Part shown: piece by piece, positions 1 through 6,776 of the stretch
How the letters are laid out: each line of letters begins with the position of its first letter
Numbering within the stretch: the stretch's first letter is position 1
From: JAFGCL01 sp964423835
Lineage (GTDB): Bacteria > Chloroflexota > Dehalococcoidia > UBA2247 > RBG-13-53-26
Direction of reading: 5' to 3'
NCBI GenBank assembly: GCA_964423835.1
Contig: CAYRGJ010000031.1
Location: 1-39,198, forward strand
Length of the DNA: 39,198 bases
Program-made: the position numbers and the translations under genes
Notes under the pieces: generated by a model
Seen by the model: only the letters and a program-made list of their open reading frames with translations
What the model was told of the DNA's origin: nothing
The model's database searches: none

Positions 1-857
1 AAGACGACATCGAGTTCGGGCAGTTCGTCATCATGTTCAAGGGCATCTACTGCGAAGGGTTCGCCCGCCCTCAGATCGGCATACGCCAGATCCTGGACAC
101 CCTGGTGCAGAAGTACCAGGCGCACGGCGGCGTGCTGCGCCTCCGGAACGGGGTAAAGGCGCTGCGGGTGGCGGACGGGCGGGTGCAGGCGGCCGTCCTG
201 GACAGCGGCGAGGAGCTCACGGCGGCCAGGGTCATTTCGTCCATCGGGCACATAGAGACCCTGAGGCTGCTGCCGGACTACGATCCGGCCCGGTTCCCCG
301 TCCCGGAAGGCCAGATGTCCCTGGTGGAATCGGTTCTGGTGCTGGACTGCGAGCCGGCTCAGCTGGGGTACGACACCACCATCACCTTCTACAACACCTC
401 CGGCCGTTTCAGCTACCGCAAGCCCGACCGCCTGGTGGATGTCGGCAGCGGCGTCATCTGCTGCCCCAACAACTTCCAGCTGGACCGCCCCCTGCCGGAG
501 GGGATGATACGGATAACCAACCTGGCCAATTTCGGGCTGTGGAATGCCCTCGGCGGCGAGGACTACAAGTCCCAGAAGGAGGTGTGGCTGAAGCGGGCCC
601 TGGAGCAGGTGGTGCAGCTCGTCCCCGACTTCCGCAGCCACATCGTGTACACGGACGTGTTCACGCCCAGGACCATCAACCGGTTCACCGGCCACATCAA
701 CGGGGCCGTCTATGGCGCCCCCAACAAGATCAAGAACGGGGCCACCCACCTGGAGAACCTCTTCATCTGCGGGACGGACCAGGGCTTTCTGGGCATCGTC
801 GGCTCCATGCTGAGCGGCATATCCATGGCCAACTACCACGTGCTGCAGAAGAGCTGA
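1..857 (+). CDS. CrtI/phytoene-desaturase-like FAD oxidoreductase, C-terminal part (cut by window edge)
   Basis: The reading frame is open from base 3 to a TGA at 855-857, so the N-terminus and its FAD-binding motif lie outside the window. The visible part resembles the C-terminal half of NAD(P)/FAD-dependent oxidoreductases of the phytoene desaturase/carotenoid isomerase superfamily: an FTPRTINRFTGH segment followed by LFICGTDQGFLGIVGSMLSG, the region that closes over the flavin. These enzymes dehydrogenate or isomerise long conjugated hydrocarbon chains. It is distantly similar to the next gene, 13 bp downstream, but lacks that gene's diverged C-terminal motif, so the two are paralogues with probably different steps. 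With fab-like genes following, the substrate is more likely an acyl chain than a carotenoid (inference). The ATG at 33 is internal, not the real start. Confidence 0.8.
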   Translation, partial: DDIEFGQFVIMFKGIYCEGFARPQIGIRQILDTLVQKYQAHGGVLRLRNGVKALRVADGRVQAAVLDSGEELTAARVISSIGHIETLRLLPDYDPARFPVPEGQMSLVESVLVLDCEPAQLGYDTTITFYNTSGRFSYRKPDRLVDVGSGVICCPNNFQLDRPLPEGMIRITNLANFGLWNALGGEDYKSQKEVWLKRALEQVVQLVPDFRSHIVYTDVFTPRTINRFTGHINGAVYGAPNKIKNGATHLENLFICGTDQGFLGIVGSMLSGISMANYHVLQKS

Positions 858-870
858 GAAAGGCAGGCCC

Positions 871-2298
871 ATGGCGCAGGACCAGCTGAATGACATCAAA
901 CCCCGGTACGACGCCGTCATCATCGGCAGCGGCCTGGGCGGGCTGACGGCGGCCAACATGCTGGCCAAGGACGGATGGTCGGTGCTCCTGGCAGAGCACC
1001 ATTACAAGCTGGGAGGGCTGGCCACCTGGTTCACCCGGAAGGGCGGGCACACCTTCGACGTCTCGCTCCACGGGTTCCCCTTCGGCATGGTCAAGACCTG
1101 CCGCAAGTACTGGAGCCGCGAGATAGCCGATTGCATCGTCCAGCTCAAGGGCGTGCGGTTCGACAACCCCCAGTTCTCGCTCACCACCACCTACGACACC
1201 GAGGATTTCAAGCGGACCATGACCGGGAAGTTCGGGGTGGAGGCCGCCACGGTGGATCAGTTCGTGGACACCATCAAGAACATGAACTTCTACGACCAGC
1301 ACACCATGACTACCAGGGAGATGTTCGACCAGTACTTCCCCGGCCGGGACGACGTGGTGCGCTTCCTCATGGAGCCCATCTGCTACGCCAACGGCTCTAC
1401 GCTGGATGACGAGGCCATAACCTACGGCATCGTGTTCTCCAACTTCCTCTCGAAGGGCGTCTACATCTTCCAGGGAGGCACGGACAAGATCATCGGCATG
1501 ATGCAGGCGGAGCTGGTCAAGAACGGGGCCGACATCCGCACCCGCTGCCTGGCGGAGAAGGTGGTGGTGGAGGGCGGCAGGGTGACCGGAGTGGTGCTCA
1601 ACGGCCAGCTGATCCGAGCCCGGGCCGCAGTCTCCAACAGCAACGTCAAGGCCACTGTGCAGAAGCTGGTGGGCGAGGAGCATTTCGACGCCGCCTTCGC
1701 GGAAGAGACCCGGAAGGTCCGCCTGAACAACAGCAGTTGCCAGGTCTACATGGGCGTGCGCAAGGGCGAGACGATCGACTACGCCGGCGACCTGCTCTTC
1801 ACCTCCACCGCCGAGCGGCTCGACTCGCAGATGCTGCGCAGCCGGAGCATCACCAGCCGGACCTACTCCTTCTACTACCCGGACACGCGGCCGGGGTCCG
1901 GCATGTACGCCATCGTGGCGTCCACCAACGCCAACTACGAGGACTGGGCCGGCCTTTCTCCCGACGATTACCGGGCGGCCAAGAAGGACCTCATCGACTC
2001 CACGCTCGTGGCGCTGGACAAGTACGTGCCGGGGATCAGGGACAAGGTCGACTACGTCGAAGCCAGCACGCCGCGGACCTTCGAGAGGTACACGCTGCAC
2101 CCCTGCGGCACCTCCTTCGGCACCAAGTTCGAGGGGCTGAAGATCAGCATGGGCCTCCCGGCCCAGGTGGGCGGGCTGTTCCACACCGGCTCCGTGGGCA
2201 TCATCATGTCGGGCTGGCTGGGGGCGGCCAACTACGGAGTCATCGTGGCCAACAACGTTGACAAGTACCTGAGGTCTGGAGCTAGCGACAGGAGGTAA
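871..2298 (+). CDS. CrtI/phytoene-desaturase-like FAD oxidoreductase
   Basis: Full-length 475-residue flavoprotein. An N-terminal Rossmann motif, DAVIIGSGLGGLTAANMLA (about residues 14-32), followed by LLAEHHYKLGGLATWF, is the dinucleotide-binding signature of the phytoene desaturase/carotenoid isomerase/retinol saturase family. The C-terminus, GLFHTGSVGIIMSGWLGAAN, is the matching flavin-contact region. No signal peptide or membrane segment is evident. It starts at ATG 871, 13 bp after the preceding paralogue, and its TAA overlaps the GGAGG ribosome site of the FabG-like gene, so it sits inside an operon with type II fatty-acid synthesis genes. Likely role: dehydrogenation or isomerisation of an enzyme-bound or free acyl/polyene chain. 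Exact substrate unknown; carotenoid isomerase is an alternative, but no other carotenoid gene is in the window. Confidence 0.85.
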   Translation: MAQDQLNDIKPRYDAVIIGSGLGGLTAANMLAKDGWSVLLAEHHYKLGGLATWFTRKGGHTFDVSLHGFPFGMVKTCRKYWSREIADCIVQLKGVRFDNPQFSLTTTYDTEDFKRTMTGKFGVEAATVDQFVDTIKNMNFYDQHTMTTREMFDQYFPGRDDVVRFLMEPICYANGSTLDDEAITYGIVFSNFLSKGVYIFQGGTDKIIGMMQAELVKNGADIRTRCLAEKVVVEGGRVTGVVLNGQLIRARAAVSNSNVKATVQKLVGEEHFDAAFAEETRKVRLNNSSCQVYMGVRKGETIDYAGDLLFTSTAERLDSQMLRSRSITSRTYSFYYPDTRPGSGMYAIVASTNANYEDWAGLSPDDYRAAKKDLIDSTLVALDKYVPGIRDKVDYVEASTPRTFERYTLHPCGTSFGTKFEGLKISMGLPAQVGGLFHTGSVGIIMSGWLGAANYGVIVANNVDKYLRSGASDRR

Positions 2299-2300
2299 CG

Positions 2301-3041
2301 GTGCACGATTTCACAGGGCAGACGGCCATTGTAACCGGCGGGACCAGGGGGATCGGCCGGGCCATCTCGCAGGCGCTCCTCAAGGCAGGAGCCAAAGTCA
2401 TTGCCGGCTACTCGTCCAACGAGGCGGCCGCCCGACAGTTCAAGGATGAGAACGGCCAGTACGCCGACCGCCTGGACCTGCGGCAGTTCAACGTGGCCAG
2501 CTACGAAGAGGTGGAGGACTTCTACCGGTACGTCGAGGAGAAGCACGGCGCCTTCCAGGTGCTGGTGAGCAACGCCGGCATCCGCAAGGACTCGGTGCTG
2601 GGCATGATGAAGGAGGCCGACTGGCGGGACGTGGTGAGCGTCAACCTGAACGGCAGCTTCAACATGTGCAAGTTCGCGGTCATGGCCATGATGCGCCAGA
2701 GATACGGCCGCATCATCATCACCACCTCCCCCATGGGGCGATTCGGCTGGGAGGGGCAGTCCAACTACGCCGCCTCCAAGGCCGGCCAGCTGGGCCTGGT
2801 CCGCTCCCTGGCCAAGGAGGTGGCCACGCGCGGCATCACGGTCAACTGCGTCTCCCCGGGCTTCATCGCCACCGAGTTCATCGGGGACCTGACGGAGAAG
2901 GCCCAGCAGGCCTACCAGTCCCTGATCCCCATGAAGAGGCTGGGAAAGCCCGAGGAGGTGGCTGCCTGCGTGCTGTTCCTGGCGTCCCGGGAGGCGTCGT
3001 ACGTCACCGGCGCCACCCTGGAAGTGGGCGGAGGGCTGTAG
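2301..3041 (+). CDS. 3-oxoacyl-ACP reductase-like SDR (FabG family)
   Basis: A 246-residue classical short-chain dehydrogenase. TGGTRGIG near residues 12-19 binds the NADP(H) nucleotide, NAG follows at about 91-93, and the catalytic tetrad is visible as N115, S143, Y156 and K160 (NYAASKAG), spaced as in FabG. The C-terminal motif SYVTGATLEVGGG is also typical. The predicted reaction is reduction of a 3-ketoacyl thioester to the 3-hydroxy form. It starts at GTG 2301 with GGAGGT ten bases upstream, overlapping the stop of the desaturase gene, and ends two bases before the FabZ-like ATG. Co-localisation with a dehydratase, an enoyl reductase and a PPTase supports an acyl-carrier-bound substrate rather than a sugar or steroid. 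Confidence 0.88.
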   Translation: MHDFTGQTAIVTGGTRGIGRAISQALLKAGAKVIAGYSSNEAAARQFKDENGQYADRLDLRQFNVASYEEVEDFYRYVEEKHGAFQVLVSNAGIRKDSVLGMMKEADWRDVVSVNLNGSFNMCKFAVMAMMRQRYGRIIITTSPMGRFGWEGQSNYAASKAGQLGLVRSLAKEVATRGITVNCVSPGFIATEFIGDLTEKAQQAYQSLIPMKRLGKPEEVAACVLFLASREASYVTGATLEVGGGL

Positions 3042-3043
3042 CC

Positions 3044-3469
3044 ATGGATGAGGTCACCAGGGCTATACCGCACCGACCGCCCTTTCTATTCGTGGACCGG
3101 GTGGAGGAGATCTCGGACCAGAGGATCAGGGCCACGCGCCGGATGGACCCCCAGGAAGCCTTTTTCGCCGGTCACTACCCGGGCTACCCCATCATGCCGG
3201 GGGTGCTGGTGTGTGAAGCCATCTTTCAGACCGGGGCCATACTCCTGTCCCGGATCATGACCGGGGCCGGGGAAGGCGTTCCTGTCCTGGCCCGGATCAG
3301 CAATGCCAAGTTCCGCCAGATGGTCCGGCCCGGGGATACCCTGGAGCTGGAGGCCGAGCTGGTGGAGAAGATGGGCGCCGCCTACTTCCTGAAGGGCCGC
3401 GCCGCCGTCGGCGGCAAGACCGCGGTCACGGTCGAGTATGCCGTGACGCTGGCGAAGGAGCAGGGGTAG
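3044..3469 (+). CDS. 3-hydroxyacyl-ACP dehydratase-like protein (FabZ family)
   Basis: A 141-residue single hot-dog-fold protein starting at the ATG at 3044, two bases after the FabG-like stop; a longer frame upstream overlaps that gene in another phase and is not used. IPHRPPFLFVDRV is the FabZ N-terminal signature. FFAGHYPGYPIMPGVLVCEA contains the catalytic histidine (H44) and acidic partner (E58). The predicted reaction is dehydration of 3-hydroxyacyl thioester to the trans-2-enoyl form, directly after the FabG step. Length matches stand-alone FabZ. Its place between FabG-like and FabI-like genes completes a keto-reduction, dehydration, enoyl-reduction order in the operon. Confidence 0.9.
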   Translation: MDEVTRAIPHRPPFLFVDRVEEISDQRIRATRRMDPQEAFFAGHYPGYPIMPGVLVCEAIFQTGAILLSRIMTGAGEGVPVLARISNAKFRQMVRPGDTLELEAELVEKMGAAYFLKGRAAVGGKTAVTVEYAVTLAKEQG

Positions 3470-3507
3470 GCCTCACCAGTATGGTGAGGTACCGCGGGGG
3501 TGAAGAT

Positions 3508-4332
3508 ATGGATTTTCTGGGGCTGGCGAACAAGACCTTCCTGGTGTTCGGGGTGGCCAACAAGAAGAGCGTGGCCTACTTCGTGGGCCAGGTGCTGAGA
3601 GAGCAGGGCGCGCACGTTGCCTATGCCGTCCAGAGCGCGGACAAGAAGGAGAGCGTGTCCCGGCTGTTCCCCGGGGCGGACGTCTATGTCTGCGACGTGG
3701 AGCGTGACGGCGATATAGACCGCCTGGCCGCCGAGGTGGCGCAGAAGCATCCTGTGCTGCATGGCATCGTCCACTCCATCGCCTTCGCCGACTACGAGGG
3801 GCAGATCCGGCCCTTCCACGAGACGAAGAGGCGCAACTTCCTTCAGGCCGTGGACATCTCCTGCTACTCGCTCATCGGCATTGCCAACGCCTTCAAGGGG
3901 CTGCTGGACCAGAAGGCCTCGGTGGTGGCCATCTCCATATCCAGCTCCCGGATCGCCGCGGAGCCGTACGGCTTCATGGCGCCGGTGAAGGCCGCCCTGG
4001 AGTCCAGCGTCTGCTTCCTGGCCAAGTCCTTCAGCGCCTTCTCCCAGGTGCGCTTCAACTCGGTCAACTCCGGGCCCCTCAAGACCTCGGCCTCGGCCGG
4101 CATCCCGGGCTTCGTGGACTACCACCTCTTCGTGGAGCAGATGACGCTGCGCAAGAAGGGGCTGGAGACGGCCGAGGTGGCCAACACGGTGGCGTTCCTG
4201 CTCAGCGACCGCTCCAGCGGCATCAACGCCCAGGGCATCGTGGTAGATGCCGGTATGGCGGTCAACGCCTTTGACGACGCCATCGTCAAGAAGACCGTGA
4301 GGTTTCGCGACGAGGCTCCGCCGGGAAGGTGA
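3508..4332 (+). CDS. Enoyl-ACP reductase-like SDR (FabI family)
   Basis: I start at ATG 3508 (274 residues), preceded by GGGGGTGA; the ATG at 3481 would add nine residues not seen in the family. GVANKKSVAYFVGQ near residues 15-28 replaces the TGxxxGxG of ordinary SDRs and matches the FabI pattern G-x-A-x-x-x-S-I/V. Y154 and K161 keep the Y-x6-K spacing of FabI. The second, upstream active-site tyrosine of typical FabI is not visible; the segment reads SISSSRIAAEP there, so substrate handling may differ. The expected reaction is NAD(P)H-dependent saturation of an enoyl thioester. The gene lies in the fab-like operon and its TGA overlaps the GTG of the PPTase gene, implying translational coupling. 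Confidence 0.8.
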   Translation: MDFLGLANKTFLVFGVANKKSVAYFVGQVLREQGAHVAYAVQSADKKESVSRLFPGADVYVCDVERDGDIDRLAAEVAQKHPVLHGIVHSIAFADYEGQIRPFHETKRRNFLQAVDISCYSLIGIANAFKGLLDQKASVVAISISSSRIAAEPYGFMAPVKAALESSVCFLAKSFSAFSQVRFNSVNSGPLKTSASAGIPGFVDYHLFVEQMTLRKKGLETAEVANTVAFLLSDRSSGINAQGIVVDAGMAVNAFDDAIVKKTVRFRDEAPPGR

Positions 4333-4934
4333 ACGCGCCGCTGGGTGAGGCGAGGCAAGAAGGGATGGCCCTCTACCCGGTAGTCATGCCCGTCAGCCCC
4401 GCCGTACGCCGGCTCTCAGGCCGGGAGAAGGTCGCCGCCCTGAGCGAGTTCGCCAGGGCCGCCCTGCGGGTGAGCGCGGACCGGTCCGGCATTGCCCTGG
4501 GCGAGCTGGCCCAGGATGATGAAGGTATCCCCCTTCCCGCCGGCGATTACGTCTGGTCCGTCTCCCACAAGCCCCGATACGTGGCCGCGGTCGTCGGCCG
4601 GGCGGTGGCCGGGATAGATATCGAGGAGGTGCGTCCCCGCCGCCCGGACATCTTCACGTACGTGGCCGGCGACGCTGAGTGGTCCCTGTTCGGGGAAAGG
4701 TCATGGTATGCCCTGTACCGCTGCTGGACGGCCAAGGAGGCCGTGGTCAAATCGGCCGGCATCGGACTGGCCGGACTGAAGTCCTGCCGCGTCCTGGACG
4801 TCCCGGACGGGGAGAGCGTCACCCTGTCCTTCCAGGGGCGGCGATACGAAGTCACCCAGCTGCACCACGACGTCCACGTGGCCGCAGCCGTCCGGGACGG
4901 TCACCACCAGGTGAGCTGGGTGGTGCTGGACTGA
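4329..4934 (+). CDS. 4'-phosphopantetheinyl transferase (Sfp/AcpT-like)
   Basis: A protein of about 201 residues. WSVSHKP, VAGIDIEEV and the downstream CWTAKEAVVKSAGIGL are the three conserved blocks of Sfp-type PPTases, including the Mg-binding D/E of GIDIE and the W-x-x-KEA-x-x-K signature. It transfers phosphopantetheine from CoA to a serine of an acyl or peptidyl carrier protein. GTG 4329 overlaps the preceding stop as GTGA; ATG 4365 is a possible alternative start. A pathway-specific PPTase in a fab-like operon suggests a dedicated carrier protein, which is not in the window and should lie upstream. It is the last gene of the operon; a convergent gene follows after 64 bp. Confidence 0.88.
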   Translation: MNAPLGEARQEGMALYPVVMPVSPAVRRLSGREKVAALSEFARAALRVSADRSGIALGELAQDDEGIPLPAGDYVWSVSHKPRYVAAVVGRAVAGIDIEEVRPRRPDIFTYVAGDAEWSLFGERSWYALYRCWTAKEAVVKSAGIGLAGLKSCRVLDVPDGESVTLSFQGRRYEVTQLHHDVHVAAAVRDGHHQVSWVVLD

Positions 4935-4998
4935 CCGGCGACCGCCCGGCTGCGCGCCAGCCTCAGCGGGTTACCCCGTCGGGTCACTGGCGGGGGGC

Positions 4999-5955
4999 TC
5001 ACATCAGCCGGGAAATCACCCTGCCGAAGACCGGGCCAATAAAGTAGCACATCAAGGGGATGAAGGCCGGGGTGAAGCGCCTGGCCAGAGTTCCCCGGCA
5101 ATCGCCGAGGTAGTCAGCGAAGGTCTTATGCTGATATCGCAGCAATTGCTCCGACTTCGCCGTATCGTAGAAATCCAGGTAGTAAGGCTGCCGGGTAAAC
5201 TTGGTATCCGGTGGGACGGGCAGTCTCATCAGCCCCAGGATACCTCGCACCATGTCCCGGTAGAGCATTCGTCCCTTGGGTCCACCGCTGATAATGAGCG
5301 TTTCCCCCCTGGCAGACTCGAACCCGAGCACCGCATTCACCAGCGCCCGGCTGGCCTCCTCGGGGTGGCAGAACTCCATCCGGGTTTCCAGAGGAATACC
5401 ATATAGCCTGGGGAGGTCCTGCATCTCAAAGCTGGTGTACACGGACGCAGAAAGACGCAGGATCACGCACTCGATGCCCGCCTCCCGGATGAGGATCTCC
5501 GCCTGGTGCTTGGTCTGTCCGTAGACGTCCCGGGGGTTGGGAGCATTCCTTTCCACGCTGACAGGCTCGACGGCCGCCGGAGTCGGCCCGAAGACGGCCA
5601 CCGATGAGGTGAATACCATGGGAATCCGCCGCCCGCTGGCCACGATGGCGTTCACCAGGTTCCTGGTGCCCTCTACGTTCACCCTGAACGCCAGCTCCGG
5701 GTTGGCCTCGGTCACCGGCGGCAGTATGCCAGCCATGTGAATGATGAAGTCGATGTCTTCCAGGGCCTTCCGGACCAAGGCGCCATCGGTGATATCCCCC
5801 CAGAAGACCTGAACCCCGTGACCGGCTTCCTTGACGCTCTTGCGGTTCCGCGCTGAAGGAAGGTCGAAGACCCTGACGTGCAGTCCTTCCTTACGCAGCG
5901 CCCGGCAGGTGTCCACGCCCAACCTGCCCGCTCCACCGGTAACCAGCACCCTCAT
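4999..5955 (-). CDS. NAD-dependent epimerase/dehydratase family protein (extended SDR)
   Basis: A 318-residue extended short-chain dehydrogenase. The N-terminal MRVLVTGGAGRLG carries the GxxGxxG nucleotide site, YGQTK (Y-x-x-x-K) is the catalytic pair, and TSSVAVFG supplies the serine. I start at the ATG at 5955, with AAGGGGGG upstream on the minus strand, rather than 33 bases further out where 11 extra residues would precede the Rossmann strand. Such proteins act on nucleotide sugars, hydroxysteroids or dihydroflavonols; the C-terminal half does not identify the substrate. It converges on the PPTase gene and appears to be a separate unit. A late hydrophobic stretch (FIPLMCYFIGPVFG) could associate with membranes. 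Confidence 0.8.
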   Translation of the reverse strand: MRVLVTGGAGRLGVDTCRALRKEGLHVRVFDLPSARNRKSVKEAGHGVQVFWGDITDGALVRKALEDIDFIIHMAGILPPVTEANPELAFRVNVEGTRNLVNAIVASGRRIPMVFTSSVAVFGPTPAAVEPVSVERNAPNPRDVYGQTKHQAEILIREAGIECVILRLSASVYTSFEMQDLPRLYGIPLETRMEFCHPEEASRALVNAVLGFESARGETLIISGGPKGRMLYRDMVRGILGLMRLPVPPDTKFTRQPYYLDFYDTAKSEQLLRYQHKTFADYLGDCRGTLARRFTPAFIPLMCYFIGPVFGRVISRLM

Positions 5956-6100
5956 GTGCGCCCCCCTTGCGCCGGCGCCTCGCAGCATACCCCTGCCTTT
6001 CGCCGGCCATCACTTTCTGCCGATCAAACTATTTGGATTCTACCCAGTATCTCTGGAAAAGTCAACCCAGCATGGGATGCTCTCCCCGGACCCTCCCGCC

Positions 6101-6128
6101 TTGACTTGCCCACGTGATTATGTAGAAT
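6101..6128 (+). promoter_or_regulatory. Sigma70-type promoter, TTGACT-16-TAGAAT
   Basis: TTGACT at 6101-6106 and TAGAAT at 6123-6128, with a 16-base spacer and a TG directly before the -10 box. The predicted start is near 6136, leading toward the small frame at 6214. The rest of 5956-6213 shows no gene. Confidence 0.5.
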
Positions 6129-6213
6129 AGAAATGTTGCTGCGCGTTCATCCGCCAACGCCAGGCAAGCATCGCCACAGCCCCGGGGGTCGCGGGCCGGG
6201 CGAATCTAGGAGA

Positions 6214-6612
6214 GTGTTGACCGAGCATAATCCGGCACTGCATCCGTCACCGCCGGCCGCCCTCTGCCTGCTGGAGAAGAGGCTGGCCCGCGGCGGCAGA
6301 TCGCTGGGGCCGCTGGTCCGCGAGATGAGCGGCGGCCCGGACATCATCCTGGTGCTCCTGCTGCTAACCATCCTGTTCCGCAACAGGGCCTGCAGCACCC
6401 TGGGCACTGTTACCAGGGGCCTGTGGGGGCCCTTCCGGCGCTGGGCGCCGGGCCGCCGTTTTGCCGCGGCGGCCGGCCGGTACCGCCGCGGCCGCAGCCT
6501 GCGGCAGTGGCTGCGCTCGCCCTCCCGGTGTGAGAAGGACGGCCGGCCGTCCATCTTCATTGAGGTTTCCCACAATCCTCCACCCCCCATTCTGCTTTCC
6601 GCCTCTGGCTGA
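6214..6612 (+). CDS. Hypothetical small membrane protein, one transmembrane segment
   Basis: A short frame of about 132 residues, not recognised. It is proposed because a good promoter lies just upstream and AGGAGA at 6208-6213 immediately precedes GTG 6214 and TTG 6217; TTG 6217 gives the better ribosome-site spacing. Residues of the segment DIILVLLLLTILF form one membrane helix, followed by a strongly basic Arg-rich tail. An opposite-strand frame of similar length covers the same bases, so coding is uncertain. Nothing in the sequence indicates function. Confidence 0.35.
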   Translation: MLTEHNPALHPSPPAALCLLEKRLARGGRSLGPLVREMSGGPDIILVLLLLTILFRNRACSTLGTVTRGLWGPFRRWAPGRRFAAAAGRYRRGRSLRQWLRSPSRCEKDGRPSIFIEVSHNPPPPILLSASG

Positions 6613-6776
6613 AACCAATTGAACAAGCCAGCCCCCTCCGCCCGAGCCTGATACCAGTCTTCAGAAACTGATCACCAGAGCCACAGGACCAGCCACACTC
6701 CCGCGCAGCAGCCCCCCACCCCGGGCGGAACCCGAATGGGGCGGCACGGCCTGACAAGATCCGATGGAGGTGACCA

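Noticed and set aside
763..2184. Long minus-strand frame opposite the CrtI-like gene
   Set aside because: GC-rich codon bias on the real strand leaves opposite frames open; the translation is rich in His, Gly, Val and Leu with no motifs, while the plus-strand protein has clear family signatures.
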